Notes: generated from the letters alone by a model not told the origin. DNA of 64,000 nucleotides from Gemmatimonadota bacterium (GCA_028287305.1 JAQBPX010000038.1:62001-126000); one strand, 5' to 3'. Counted from the stretch's first letter, positions 19,696 through 29,634 are shown. Translations and numbers: made by a program.

Positions 19696-22563
19696 CTACG
19701 CACTGCGCGGATCCGGCTTCACGGTGAATGGCTGCGTGTACGACTTGCCATTCACCGTGAGGCGCGCAGTGAATGTTCCCGTGTAGACCGGCACCGCGTC
19801 GTCGCCACTGCCGTCGAAGGTCGGCTGGCCGCGACCTCGCGTGTTGATTGGATTCCAGACGGCGCGGTGCATTCCGGCCGCCGCTGAGAACGGCACCGCC
19901 GGCACGCGCCAGAGCGCGGTGGTGTTCGGGATCCCCGTGCTCGCGCCACCCTGCCCGCCACGCCTTCCGCCCCCGGCGCCCTGCGCGGCCGGATCACTCG
20001 AGAATGTCCGCAGTACCTTGCCTGCCGCGTCGAGGATCTCGAGCGTCACCGGCGCACTCGGCGCTCCCTTCAGCCAATAGTCGATGTACGCGCCGGCCGG
20101 CGGATTCTGCGCCTGCGGCTCGTCCTTCTGCACCGGCGTGCCGTTGTCGCCACCCTGCGCGTAGGCGATGGCATCCGCCGGCTTGAACAGGTAAGCGTCC
20201 GCCGACAGCACGTCGTCACTCACCTGGCGCAGCGCGATGATGTCGTCGATCACCCAGAAGCCGCGGCCGTGCGTCGCGACGATCAGGTCGTTCTCGTAGA
20301 CCTCGAAGTCGCGCATCGAGGTCACCGGCAGGTTGAGCTTGAGCGACTGCCAGCTGTCGCCGTCATCGAACGACACGTGCACGCCCTGCTCGGAGCCAGC
20401 GAACAGCAGCCCGCGTCGCACGTGGTCTTCCTTCACCGTGTGCAGGTATGCGCCCGCGGGAATGCCGGTGGTGATGCGCTGCCAGGTCTTCCCGGCGTCG
20501 CGCGTGCGGTAGATGTACGGCTCGTAGTCCTGGAGCTGGTGACGATCCACGCTCGCGTAGGCGACGTTCGCGTCGAAGTGGCTCGCCTCGACCATCGTGA
20601 CGCGACTCCATGGCGTGACGGCGGCAGGCGTCACGTTCGTCCAGGTCTTCCCGTCGTCGGTACTGCGATGGATGAGTCCATCATCGGTGCCAACCCAGAG
20701 CACCGGTGCCTGCAGCGGCGACGGCGCAATGGTGTAGATGACGCCGAGCTTGCCATTACGGTCGACCTGCGCCGCGGCGGCCGCGTCGAGGTTCGGCGTG
20801 ACCACCACCTCGGCGCGCGTGAGGTCCTCGCTGATGCGCGTCCACGTCTTCGCGTTGTCGGTCGTCTTGAAGAGGTACTGGTTCGCGTAGTAGAGCGCGT
20901 GCGGATCGGCGCGCGAGAACACCAGCGGCTGCGTCCAGTCTCCGCGAGCGGTCACGCCCTGCGGCACGGCTGGCTGCGTGGTGCCCGCGAGGGGTGTGTT
21001 GTTCACCAGGTCGTAGCGCTGGCCGCTGCCACCCATCAGCACGCCGGGATGCAGTGGATCTCCCGCGGTGTATCCGCTCTCGCCACCGGCGCCGATCGGC
21101 TCCCAGTCGCGCACGGAAATCTCGCCGAACTTGCCGCGCGAGCGCACGGCCACCGCCCCGCTGTCCTGCTGCGAGGCGGTCACCCAGTAGGGCGTGCGCG
21201 GGTCCACCGAGACATGGTAGACCTGCGCCGTGGCCTGGTTGAGCCACGAGCTCCACGTCACGTCGCGCGGGTCGGCCGCCTGCGCATTGCGCGTGACGAT
21301 GGCACCCTGGTCGCTGGCGACGATCATCGTGTTCGGCTCGTCGGGCGAGATCCACGCCTGGTGGTAGTCGTCACCGCCGGGCGAACCGCGGAGTGGCACC
21401 CACGTATGCCCACCGTCCATCGAGCGACTCACGCTCACGTTGGGGACGTAGACGATGTCGGCATTCTTCGGGTCTACCGTGACCTTCGAGAAGTACCAGC
21501 CGCGTCCCCACAGGGCGGGGTCGGTGCTCAGTCGCGTCCACGTGGCGCCAGCGTCGTCCGAGCGAAAGAAGCCCCCGAGCTGCGGCGGGGGCGCCGGCTG
21601 GCGGCCTGGCGCCGGTGCAGGAGGTGCGGGCGCCGCAGGATCGGGCAGCAGGCAGTCCACCACGGCGTACACGCGCTTCGGGTTGGTGGGCGAGACGGCG
21701 ATGCCGGTGCGCCCTATTCCGTCGGCGGGAAGGCCCTGCGCGAGACGCTTCCAGGTTGCGCCACCATCCACTGATTTGAAGATGCCGCCGCCCGGCCCGT
21801 TCGTCGGCGCATAGGTGAACCAGGGGGGGCGACGCGTGTTCCACAGCCCCGCGTACACCACCTTCGAGTTGGTGGGATCGATCACGACCTCCACCGCGCC
21901 CACGTTGTCGTCGCCGAGTACCTTCTTCCAGGTGACGCCGCCATCGCGGCTGTGGAACACGCCGCGCTCCGCGTTCGACGCGTAGAGGTGGCCGATCACG
22001 GCGACGAACACGTTGTCGGGATTCCGCGGGTCCACCGCGATCTTGCCGATGTGCTGCGAGTCGGCGAGCCCGATGTGCGTCCAGCTCTTGCCGGCGTCGA
22101 TCGACTTGTACATGCCGTTGCCGTAGCCGTTCGAGTCGCGCAGCGTGGACTCCCCACTGCCCACGTACACCACGCTCGGCTTCGACGGCGCCACGGCGAT
22201 CGCGCCGATCGAGGCGATCGGCTGCGAGTCGAACACCGGGAACCACACGCGACCGGCGTCGACGGTCTTCCAGACGCCGCCGTTCACCGCGCCGTAGTAG
22301 AACTCGTTCGGCTTGCCCGGCACGCCCGAGGCCGAGGCGACGCGACCCCCGCGAAAGGGGCCAAGGTGGCGCCACTGCAGCCCGCCGCTCATGGCACTCG
22401 CCCAGTCGGGCGACCGTGGCGCAATGCCGAGGTCGGCGAGCGTCAGCGCGTGCGCGGAGGTGGCCGAGACGAGCTGCCGCAGTGCGGGTGCGGCGAGCGC
22501 GAGCGCGCCGCCGGCCTGGCCGGCGCGCAGGAGGAAGTCGCGGCGCGAGAAGTGGTTCGTCAC
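19696..22563 (-). CDS. Tat-exported BNR/sortilin-type beta-propeller protein (glycosyl hydrolase-like)
   Basis: A 955-residue exported protein. It starts with a twin-arginine signal (SRRDFLLRAG followed by GALALAAPALRQL). The body holds many BNR/Asp-box repeats, such as SIDAGKSWTHIGLAD, SRDGGVTWKKV, SDDAGATWTRL, STDDGKTWTNVTP and TRDAGKTWQRI, consistent with two large propellers of the VPS10/sortilin type, followed by a C-terminal beta-sandwich (residues 800-955). Homologues are usually labelled glycosyl hydrolase, but no catalytic residues can be assigned here. The GTG at 22563 gives a compact Tat signal; an upstream ATG would add about 36 residues. It diverges from the SDR gene. Confidence 0.82.
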   Translation of the reverse strand: MTNHFSRRDFLLRAGQAGGALALAAPALRQLVSATSAHALTLADLGIAPRSPDWASAMSGGLQWRHLGPFRGGRVASASGVPGKPNEFYYGAVNGGVWKTVDAGRVWFPVFDSQPIASIGAIAVAPSKPSVVYVGSGESTLRDSNGYGNGMYKSIDAGKSWTHIGLADSQHIGKIAVDPRNPDNVFVAVIGHLYASNAERGVFHSRDGGVTWKKVLGDDNVGAVEVVIDPTNSKVVYAGLWNTRRPPWFTYAPTNGPGGGIFKSVDGGATWKRLAQGLPADGIGRTGIAVSPTNPKRVYAVVDCLLPDPAAPAPPAPAPGRQPAPPPQLGGFFRSDDAGATWTRLSTDPALWGRGWYFSKVTVDPKNADIVYVPNVSVSRSMDGGHTWVPLRGSPGGDDYHQAWISPDEPNTMIVASDQGAIVTRNAQAADPRDVTWSSWLNQATAQVYHVSVDPRTPYWVTASQQDSGAVAVRSRGKFGEISVRDWEPIGAGGESGYTAGDPLHPGVLMGGSGQRYDLVNNTPLAGTTQPAVPQGVTARGDWTQPLVFSRADPHALYYANQYLFKTTDNAKTWTRISEDLTRAEVVVTPNLDAAAAAQVDRNGKLGVIYTIAPSPLQAPVLWVGTDDGLIHRSTDDGKTWTNVTPAAVTPWSRVTMVEASHFDANVAYASVDRHQLQDYEPYIYRTRDAGKTWQRITTGIPAGAYLHTVKEDHVRRGLLFAGSEQGVHVSFDDGDSWQSLKLNLPVTSMRDFEVYENDLIVATHGRGFWVIDDIIALRQVSDDVLSADAYLFKPADAIAYAQGGDNGTPVQKDEPQAQNPPAGAYIDYWLKGAPSAPVTLEILDAAGKVLRTFSSDPAAQGAGGGRRGGQGGASTGIPNTTALWRVPAVPFSAAAGMHRAVWNPINTRGRGQPTFDGSGDDAVPVYTGTFTARLTVNGKSYTQPFTVKPDPRSA

Positions 22564-22692
22564 GAGGACCGGGATCGAGTGTGGGGAGTGCGGCGTTTCT
22601 CGAGGGGAATCAACGGCGTGACACAGGAGTGTCAAGCTGCCGGCGCGCGCATCGCGATAGATTCCGGTCATGGCTCACACGCGAGGAGACTC

Positions 22693-23439
22693 ATGACGGA
22701 CCAGGTGGTGGTCATCACCGGCGCGAGCAGCGGCATCGGCGCTGCGCTGGCCGAGCAGCTGGGGGCGAAGGGCGTTACGGTGGTGCTGGTCGCGCGACGG
22801 GAGGAGGCGCTGCGCGAGGTGGCCGCACGGGTCGGCGCGAAGGCTCACGTAATCGCGGCGGACGTGACGCTGCGCACCGAGGTCAAGCGGGTGGTGCACG
22901 CGGCCATCGCGCAGTGCGGACACATAGACGTCTGGGTGAACAACGTGGGCCAGGGCATCACGCGGGTGCCGAGCGAGCTGACCGACGAGGACATCGACGA
23001 GATGATGCGCGTGAACGTCAAGTCGGCGCTCTATGGCATGCAGGAGGTGCTGCCGCACATGAAGGAGCGCGGCCGCGGGCAGGTGATCAACGTGTCGTCG
23101 CTGCTCGGCCGGGTGCCGATGGCGCTGTTCCGGGCGGCGTACAATGGCGCGAAGCACTTCCTGAATGCGCTCACCGCGAACTTCCGGATGGAGGTGCAGG
23201 CCACGCACCCGGACATCCAGGTCACGCTGGTGTCGCCAGGGGTGGTGCGCACGCCTTTCGGGTCGAACGCGCTGCACGGGGGGCCGGATTCCCGTTCGCT
23301 GCCGGAGTCGCAGAGCGCCGAGGAGGTGGCAGCGGTGATCGTGGGGGTGATCGAGTCGCGGGCGCCGGACGTCTACACGCGCCCCGGCTCGGCGGCCTGG
23401 ATTGCCGGGGTGTATTCGTCGATCGGGGTGGATGGGTAG
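22693..23439 (+). CDS. Short-chain dehydrogenase/reductase
   Basis: A 248-residue classical SDR. The Rossmann cofactor motif is TGASSGIGAALAEQ; NNVGQG is the NNAG-equivalent; the catalytic set includes Ser in INVSSLLG and the YxxxK in AAYNGAKHF. The basic residues after the second strand (VARREEALREV) suggest NADP(H). Substrate is unknown. It is divergent from the BNR propeller gene across 129 bp, and a palindromic repeat element follows its stop. Confidence 0.92.
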   Translation: MTDQVVVITGASSGIGAALAEQLGAKGVTVVLVARREEALREVAARVGAKAHVIAADVTLRTEVKRVVHAAIAQCGHIDVWVNNVGQGITRVPSELTDEDIDEMMRVNVKSALYGMQEVLPHMKERGRGQVINVSSLLGRVPMALFRAAYNGAKHFLNALTANFRMEVQATHPDIQVTLVSPGVVRTPFGSNALHGGPDSRSLPESQSAEEVAAVIVGVIESRAPDVYTRPGSAAWIAGVYSSIGVDG

Positions 23440-23453
23440 GCGCCGTCCAGAGG

Positions 23454-23655
23454 AGTGAAACTGCCTCAACTGCAACTGCTTTCGACACGGATTTCACGGG
23501 CCGCCTGCGGCGGCACACTGATACGGCGCTCGTGGCCATCAAGAATTCGTCGTGCCGGGCCGAAATGCGTTTTCTTTTCGGTGGATGGCGGGATCCGTGT
23601 GGCGCGCCGAAGGCGCGACCAGTGAAATCCGTGTCTCAAGGCAGTTAGCTTTTTC
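23454..23655. repeat. Dispersed palindromic element, copy 1
   Basis: Perfect 14-bp arms GACACGGATTTCAC (23484-23497) and GTGAAATCCGTGTC (23622-23635) flank a GC-rich core. Sequence outside the arms also matches two other copies at 29722-29874 and 57685-57816: AGTGAAACTG on the left and TCAAGGC then a T-rich run on the right. Inside the arms all copies share a CGC-rich segment ending CACTG and a mirror segment containing GTGT...CGC...CCAGTGAAA. This copy carries about 70 extra bases in the middle. It lies between convergent genes. Confidence 0.8.
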
Positions 23656-23673
23656 GCTGTCCAGTAAAGGAAC

Positions 23674-25104
23674 TCAGCGCACCGGAAACGGGCTCGCGAA
23701 CTTCGCGGCCTTGAGCAGTACCGGATCGGTGAGCGTGTTCAGGTACGCCACCAGCGACGCGCGGTGTGACGCGGTGAGGCCCAGTCGCTTGGGCAGTCCG
23801 CCTGCGCCGCGCAGGCGCGGGTCGAGGTTCGGGTTCGGCTGCACCTGCGAGTCGTAGAACTCCACCACCTGCGCGAGCGTCTTGAAGCGGCCATCGTGCA
23901 TGAACGGGGCGCGCACCGCCACGTTTCGGAGTGACGGGGCCTTGAACCGGCCGCCACCAGCGCCCACGTCGGTCACCGTGGCATCGAGTCCCGTGTTGTG
24001 CACGTCGTCGCTGACGTTGGCATTCGTGCCATGACACGCGGCACATCCCGCGGGTCCGTTGAACAGCTGAAACCCTTCCTGTTCCTGCTCGGTGAGGAGC
24101 GCGAGGTTCACGGTATTGCCGCCGGCGAACGAGCTGTCGAAGCGCGATCCGGTGGAGACGATGCTGCGCACGTACTGCGCGAGCGCGCGCGCAATCCGGT
24201 CGGTCGTCACCTCGCTGGTGCCGAAGGCAGCCTGGAAGAGCGGCGGATAGTACGACGTCGCCGACACCTTGAGCCGCAGCTGCTCGAGGGTCATTCCCAT
24301 CTCGACAGGATTCTGGATCGGCTGCAGCACCTGCGCCTCGAGGGAGCTGGCGCGCTCGTCCCAGAAGAACCTGCCACGCTGGTAGAAGCGCGCGTTCACG
24401 ATGCCCATCGTGTGCCGGGTCGTGACGCCGCCGTTCGAGCCGGCGCTGAAGCGCGCCGAGTCGCCGAAGCCGAGCGACTGGACGTGGCAGGAACCGCACG
24501 AGATGCGATCGTCGACGGAGAGGCGCACGTCGTGGAAGAGGACGTGACCGAGCGCTGCTCCCGGGTTGGTGATCGCGTTGTCGCCCGGCGTGTTGTCGGC
24601 GCCGGCCAGCGGCCCGCCACGGTAGTGTGCGGGGAGCGGGGCGCTGGCGTCGGAGTAGGCAAAGTCGACGGTGGGCAGCACGGGGAGCGGCAGGCCATTC
24701 GCGAAGGCCACGATGGCGAACGACTGGCTGGCGGTGTCTCCCTTCACGTCCGTCGCGACCACGCGCGCGGTGATCACGCCGGGCGTGGCTGGAGCGCCGG
24801 TGATCACCCCGCCCTGCGCCACGAGGCCGTTCGCGCTCGGCGAGAAGCTCACCTGGTAGGTGAGCCCTCCCTTCTTCGGGTCGGTGAAGAGCGTGTTCGC
24901 GAGGCTCGCGTCGCAGCCGAAGGGCTGGCCCACGGAGGCGACCTCGGTCGGGTGCGCGATGGCGGCGGCGGGGCCGGCGACGGGGGTGACGGGAGTGGTG
25001 GTAGTGGTGATGCTGGTCGTCGCAGTCGAGTCGGTTGCGGAGCCGCACGCCGCGAGGAGTGCGGCGGCGAGAAGGGCGATCGAGGTCGAGTGAGTGCGAC
25101 GCAT
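23674..25104 (-). CDS. MauG/cytochrome c peroxidase-like dihaem lipoprotein with N-terminal Ig-like domain
   Basis: A 476-residue exported lipoprotein: lipobox LLAAC with the acylated Cys at position 20. A Thr-rich linker is followed by a putative Ig (He_PIG type) domain around VGQPFGCDASLANTLFTD and GVITGAPATPGVITARV. The C-terminal two thirds is a di-haem peroxidase with two CxxCH sites, CGSCH and CAACH, and the usual APFMHDGRFKTLAQVVEFYD end region. It likely handles peroxide or oxidises a partner in the periplasm. It is divergent from a PQQ dehydrogenase-like lipoprotein gene across 100 bp. The ATG at 25104 sits directly before the signal peptide. Confidence 0.88.
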   Translation of the reverse strand: MRRTHSTSIALLAAALLAACGSATDSTATTSITTTTTPVTPVAGPAAAIAHPTEVASVGQPFGCDASLANTLFTDPKKGGLTYQVSFSPSANGLVAQGGVITGAPATPGVITARVVATDVKGDTASQSFAIVAFANGLPLPVLPTVDFAYSDASAPLPAHYRGGPLAGADNTPGDNAITNPGAALGHVLFHDVRLSVDDRISCGSCHVQSLGFGDSARFSAGSNGGVTTRHTMGIVNARFYQRGRFFWDERASSLEAQVLQPIQNPVEMGMTLEQLRLKVSATSYYPPLFQAAFGTSEVTTDRIARALAQYVRSIVSTGSRFDSSFAGGNTVNLALLTEQEQEGFQLFNGPAGCAACHGTNANVSDDVHNTGLDATVTDVGAGGGRFKAPSLRNVAVRAPFMHDGRFKTLAQVVEFYDSQVQPNPNLDPRLRGAGGLPKRLGLTASHRASLVAYLNTLTDPVLLKAAKFASPFPVR

Positions 25105-25204
25105 GCGAGTGTCCCGGCGTGTCTGGTTGTGCGCATGAACACGGCACGGTCGCTCGACCCTAGTGATCGGTGCCAGCGGCCGGGCTCCTGCAGTACGAGG
25201 GGAC

Positions 25205-26530
25205 ATGAATAAACATGCGCTACTTCAGCTGTTTACGCTCGCGATGCTTGGGTCGGTCGCGTCGCTCGCGTCGTGTGGCTCACCGGCGTCGCTTCCCGTC
25301 TCGGCTGGAACGGGGCCAGCGCCGGAGCTCCCCGCACCGGAGCACAAGCTGATCCCGGTGGTGCACGTCGCGAAGGCGAAGGGCTGGCCCGAGGGCGTGA
25401 CGCCAACTGCCGCCGCCGGACTGGCGGTGAACGCGTTCGCGAGCGGCCTCGATCATCCGCGCTGGCTGTACGCGCTGCCCAATGGCGACGTGCTCGTGTC
25501 GGAGACGAACGGGCCGCCACGCCCGGACGACGCGAAAGGCATCAAGGGCTGGTTCTTCAAGCGATTCCAGATGAAGGCGGGCGCGGGAGTGCCGAGTGCG
25601 AATCGCATCACCCTGCTGCGAGACGCGGACGGCGATGGGGTAGCCGAGTTGCGCACCGTGTTCATGGACAGCCTGATGTCGCCGTTCGGGATCGCGCTGG
25701 TGGGCAGCACCCTGTACGTGGCGAACAGCGATGCGCTGGTGCGCGTGCCGTATGAGACGGGTGTGACGCACATCGGCGTGACGCCCGTGAAGGTGACCGA
25801 CCTTCCAGCGGGCCCGCTCAATCACCATTGGACGAAGAACGTCATCGCCTCGCCGGATGGCCACACGCTCTACGTGACCGTGGGATCGAACAGCAACGCG
25901 GGCGAGAACGGGATCGACAAGGAGGAGGGTCGCGCGGCGATCTGGCAGGTGGACGCGCAGACCGGCGCGCACAGCGTGATGGCGAGTGGCCTGCGCAATC
26001 CCGTGGGACTGGCGTGGCAGCCGGAAAGCGGGCAGCTCTGGGTGTCCGTGAACGAGCGCGACGAGCTCGGGAGCGACATCGTGCCCGACTACATGACGCA
26101 CGTCACGCCGGGTGCCTTCTACGGATGGCCGTGGAGCTATTATGGCCAGCACGAGGACTCGCGCCCGAAGCCGGCGCGTCCCGACATGGTGGCCAGGGCG
26201 ATTGCGCCCGACTACGCGCTGGGTCCCCACACCGCGTCGCTCGGCCTGGCGTGGTCGGGCGGCGCCGCGCTGCCTGCGTCGTTCACGCACGGCATGTTCG
26301 TGGGGCAGCACGGATCGTGGAACCGGAAGCCCTTCAGCGGCTACGCGGTGGTGTTCGTGCCCTTCGCGGGCGCCACGCCGCTCGGCGCGCCGCGCGACGT
26401 GCTCACGGGATTCCTGGGCGCCGGGGGCGAGGCGCGCGGACGACCCGTGGGCGTGGCGCTCGACACGCGGGGCGCGCTGCTGGTGGCCGATGACGTAGGC
26501 AACACGGTGTGGAGGGTGGTTGGGCGGTAG
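25205..26530 (+). CDS. PQQ-dependent sugar dehydrogenase-like (sorbosone dehydrogenase family) lipoprotein
   Basis: A 441-residue exported protein with a lipobox (LASC, Cys25) and a six-bladed propeller of the soluble glucose/sorbosone dehydrogenase type. Visible family segments are [69 protein letters not shown] and [14 protein letters not shown]. It would oxidise a sugar in the periplasm with PQQ; no pqq genes are in view. Its divergent neighbour, the di-haem lipoprotein, could accept or process redox equivalents, which is an inference from position. Confidence 0.88.
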   Translation: MNKHALLQLFTLAMLGSVASLASCGSPASLPVSAGTGPAPELPAPEHKLIPVVHVAKAKGWPEGVTPTAAAGLAVNAFASGLDHPRWLYALPNGDVLVSETNGPPRPDDAKGIKGWFFKRFQMKAGAGVPSANRITLLRDADGDGVAELRTVFMDSLMSPFGIALVGSTLYVANSDALVRVPYETGVTHIGVTPVKVTDLPAGPLNHHWTKNVIASPDGHTLYVTVGSNSNAGENGIDKEEGRAAIWQVDAQTGAHSVMASGLRNPVGLAWQPESGQLWVSVNERDELGSDIVPDYMTHVTPGAFYGWPWSYYGQHEDSRPKPARPDMVARAIAPDYALGPHTASLGLAWSGGAALPASFTHGMFVGQHGSWNRKPFSGYAVVFVPFAGATPLGAPRDVLTGFLGAGGEARGRPVGVALDTRGALLVADDVGNTVWRVVGR

Positions 26531-26554
26531 GCGCCGAATTCGATAGATTCGGGC

Positions 26555-27424
26555 ATGCCCTACCTACCGCTTCGTTCCCTTCCCGACCGCCCGACCACCA
26601 CGCTCGCCACGGCGTGGCTGGAGGAGCTCGGCGCCCAACTGCTGGATTCGGCCACCGACCGCAACGTGCTCGTGCGGCGCACGCTCACGGAGCTGCTATT
26701 TCCCGAGTATGCGGCGAACTGGGAAACCGCCGTGGTGGACACGAAGCTCACGCGCGCCACGCGGATGTCGCTCGCGACGCTCGACCCGCGCAACATCACG
26801 CTCGAGCCGGAATACTACGGCGAGTGTGACGACGCGAAGTTCCAGCCGATCAAGCCGTTGCTCTGGCTCTGGTACTCATTCGACCGGACGCACCTCGCGG
26901 GCCAGAACGTCTGGCTGGGAGTGGAGCTGCGACGGCTGCTGGCGGGGCACATCTTCAAGCGGGTGGGAAGCAACTTCAAGTGCTTCCAGCACGTGGAATT
27001 TTCGTTCGGCTACAACATGGAGGTCGGCGACGACGTGGTGGTCCACCGCCACGTGCTGCTCGACGACCGCGGCGGCATCGTGATGGGCAATCGCGTGTCG
27101 GTGAGCGACTACGCGAACATCTATTCGCACACGCACTCGATCGTGGAACAGCGCGACGTGACCAACGCGGTCACGCGACTGGATGACGATGTGCGCATCA
27201 CGTACCACGCGACGGTGCTCGCCGGCGTGCACGTGCACGAGAACGGCATGGTGGGCGCGAACGCGGTGGCGACGAAGGACGTCGACGCCTACCACGTGAA
27301 CGTGGGCATCCCGGCAAAGTCAGTGCGGGTGAAGCCGAATGCGCCGGAGCTCAAGGATGCGCACGTGCTGAAGACGGCGCGTGATCGCGGCGTGACGCCT
27401 CCCGGGAGTGCAGGAGAGGGTTAG
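26555..27424 (+). CDS. Left-handed beta-helix acyltransferase (LbH, acetyltransferase-like)
   Basis: A 289-residue protein whose second half has the hexapeptide-type pattern: FGYNMEVGDDVVVHRHVLLDD, GNRVSVSDYANIYSHTHSIVE, ITYHATVLAGVHVHENGMVGANAVATKDV and the closing VNVGIPAKSVRVKP. The central His of SHTHS is the likely catalytic base. The first 120 residues are helical and unassigned. The family transfers acetyl or other acyl groups to sugars or amines. Its stop codon overlaps that of the convergent GspE-Nudix gene: TAG on one strand and TAA on the other share two bases. Confidence 0.85.
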   Translation: MPYLPLRSLPDRPTTTLATAWLEELGAQLLDSATDRNVLVRRTLTELLFPEYAANWETAVVDTKLTRATRMSLATLDPRNITLEPEYYGECDDAKFQPIKPLLWLWYSFDRTHLAGQNVWLGVELRRLLAGHIFKRVGSNFKCFQHVEFSFGYNMEVGDDVVVHRHVLLDDRGGIVMGNRVSVSDYANIYSHTHSIVEQRDVTNAVTRLDDDVRITYHATVLAGVHVHENGMVGANAVATKDVDAYHVNVGIPAKSVRVKPNAPELKDAHVLKTARDRGVTPPGSAGEG

Positions 27425-29634
27425 CGCACTCGCAGCACGTCTTCCACCGCGCCGGCATCTCCCGTGGATAGCAGCATGCGGACCTGCTGGAGCGCCAGCT
27501 TCTCACTCGGCCAGACGAATCGCTCGGCCGCGTCGTCCGGCGACAGCCAGGCGTACGCGACATGCTCGCCATCGAGTTGCACGGCTGCATCCTCGTTCAC
27601 GAACACCGCGAACACGCACGCCAGGGTGACTACGCTCGCGCGGTGCATGTAGAACGGGTTCACGGTGATGCTGTAGAGGCGGTCCGACTCTAGCCCGGAC
27701 TCCTCGCGCACCTCGCGAATCGCGGCGTCCTCAGGGCGCTCTCCGGGCTCGATGCGGCCGTGCACCGTTTCCCATGAGCCCGGACAGCGTGTGTCGTTGC
27801 CGCGCTGCAGCGCCAGCACCAGCCATCCTTCGGGGCGCGGACGGATCACGAACACGTCCACCGTCGCAATTTCGATCTTCACTTCACTCACGTCATTCAC
27901 CGCCGGGCCGAGTCGGTCGCGTCGCTGCACCGCGGCGGGTGTCGCCGCCACCGGGAGATAGCCGGTCGCGGGCATGCTCGCCACCCTCCCCAACTCCGCG
28001 ATGGAGGTGTCGCCGCGCGCGACATGCAGCATCCCGGATTCCCAGAGCGGGCGCATCCCACTCTCGCGCCCCACGCGCGCCACCTGCTCGGCGCTCGCCC
28101 CGCTGGCGACGGCCTGCTCGAACGCCGGCGAGCCGATCAGGACTTCTACCACGGCGAGGCGGCCGCGATATCCATCCCCCTCGCACGCCACGCAGCTCTC
28201 GCTCACGCGACGCGCGTCGGCGGTGCCGCGACAGGTGGGGCAGAGGCGGCGCACCAGTCGCTGCGCGATGATCCCCTTCACGGACGCGGCAATCTTGTAG
28301 CCGGCGACGCCGATGTCGCTGAGCCGCGCGACCGCACTCGCGGCGTCGTTGGTGTGGAGGGTGGACAACACCAGGTGACCCGTGAGCGAGGCCTGGATGG
28401 CGATCTCGGCGGTCTCGCGATCACGAATCTCGCCGATGAGGAGGACGTCCGGGTCCTGGCGCATGATGGAGCGAAGGGCCGATGCGAAGGTGAGCCCTGC
28501 TCGCTCGTGCACCTGGACCTGGACGATGCCGGGAATCCGGTATTCGATCGGATCCTCGACAGTGACGATGTTCAGCCCGCGCGCCTGGATGCGGCGCAGC
28601 GCGGCGTAGAGAGTCGTGGTCTTGCCACTGCCGGTTGGCCCCGTGACGAGGATGAGCCCCTCGCGCGCGTCGAGCAGCTGCTCGATTCGCGCCTGCTCGT
28701 CGGGGTTGAAGCCGATGGCGTCCAGGTTGAGCACCGTGGAGCGCCCGTCGAGCACGCGCACGACCACCTTCTCGCCCAGCGCCGCGGGGAGGGTGGAGAC
28801 GCGCAGGTCCACGGCGACGCCATTCACCGCGATGCGGGCCCGTCCGTCGTGCGGACGCAGGCGGTCGGCGATGTCGAGTCCCGAAAGGATCTTGATGCGT
28901 GATACCAGCGCCGGCGCGAGCTCGCGCGGCAGGACACGCACCTGCTTCATGACACCGTCGATGCGATGCCGCACCGCGAGCCCCTTCTCCTCCGGCTCGA
29001 TGTGGATGTCGCTCGCATGCGCGGCGATGCCGTCGCCCAGGAGCTGGTCCACCAGCCGGATCACGAGGGCAGTGGAATCCGGCGACTCCACGGGGGGCGC
29101 GCTATCCATTCCGGAGGCGAGATGCTGGACCTCCACGGTGCCGACTCCGGGGTTGCTCGAGCCGAACTCGCCGCGATAGCACTCGTCGAGCCGGCTGGCG
29201 ATCGCGCGCGGGCTCGCCACCGAAAAGCGCACCGCGCGACCAGTCGCGAAGGCGACGCTGCGCTCGCACTCCACGTCGAGCGGGTTTGCGGTGGCGAGCT
29301 CGATGATGCCATCGGTGACGCTGAGGGGCAGCACGCGAAAGCGCCGCGCCCAGCGCTCGGGGAGCAGGTCCATGGCGCGGGGGCTCACGGCGCTGGTGTC
29401 GGCCGCGGGAACGCCAAGGTGCGCGGCGACCGCGTGCACCAGCGTGGACTCGTCGAGGATCTTCTCGGCCACCACCGATTCCCAGAGGCTCTCGTGCTCG
29501 TGCTGCCGCAGTCGCTCGAGTTGCGGCGTGGAAAGCAGCGTCTGCAGGATGGGCAGCAGCCAGCTGTCGCGCGGGCGCGCCGGCGGCGCGCTGGGGCGAA
29601 GGATGGGCTGGGTCTGGCGCTTGAGGCGGAGCAT
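27421..29634 (-). CDS. GspE/PilB-type secretion ATPase fused to a C-terminal Nudix hydrolase
   Basis: A 737-residue protein in one uninterrupted frame. Residues 40-150 form the MshEN-like N-terminal domain; 185-555 are a T2SSE ATPase with Walker A TGPTGSGKTT (331-340), the Asp box VEDPIEY, Walker B DPDVLLIGEIRDRETA, the His box TGHLVLSTLHTND, and a zinc site with Cys465, Cys468, Cys481 and Cys484. The ATPase ends as usual at DTSIAELGRVASM. After a linker of about 30 residues comes a complete Nudix domain (585-737) with a perfect box from Gly626 to Leu648, including GRIEPGE and REVREESGL. The first part would power pilus or type II secretion assembly; the second would hydrolyse a nucleoside diphosphate-linked substrate. 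No pilus genes adjoin. No stop or frameshift separates the parts, though a GTG near the linker could start a separate Nudix protein. Confidence 0.9.
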   Translation of the reverse strand: MLRLKRQTQPILRPSAPPARPRDSWLLPILQTLLSTPQLERLRQHEHESLWESVVAEKILDESTLVHAVAAHLGVPAADTSAVSPRAMDLLPERWARRFRVLPLSVTDGIIELATANPLDVECERSVAFATGRAVRFSVASPRAIASRLDECYRGEFGSSNPGVGTVEVQHLASGMDSAPPVESPDSTALVIRLVDQLLGDGIAAHASDIHIEPEEKGLAVRHRIDGVMKQVRVLPRELAPALVSRIKILSGLDIADRLRPHDGRARIAVNGVAVDLRVSTLPAALGEKVVVRVLDGRSTVLNLDAIGFNPDEQARIEQLLDAREGLILVTGPTGSGKTTTLYAALRRIQARGLNIVTVEDPIEYRIPGIVQVQVHERAGLTFASALRSIMRQDPDVLLIGEIRDRETAEIAIQASLTGHLVLSTLHTNDAASAVARLSDIGVAGYKIAASVKGIIAQRLVRRLCPTCRGTADARRVSESCVACEGDGYRGRLAVVEVLIGSPAFEQAVASGASAEQVARVGRESGMRPLWESGMLHVARGDTSIAELGRVASMPATGYLPVAATPAAVQRRDRLGPAVNDVSEVKIEIATVDVFVIRPRPEGWLVLALQRGNDTRCPGSWETVHGRIEPGERPEDAAIREVREESGLESDRLYSITVNPFYMHRASVVTLACVFAVFVNEDAAVQLDGEHVAYAWLSPDDAAERFVWPSEKLALQQVRMLLSTGDAGAVEDVLRVR

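Noticed and set aside
20269-21774. Plus-strand open frame of 501 codons inside the BNR propeller gene
   Set aside because: The minus strand encodes clear BNR repeats there; the plus frame is Arg/His/Val-rich shadow.
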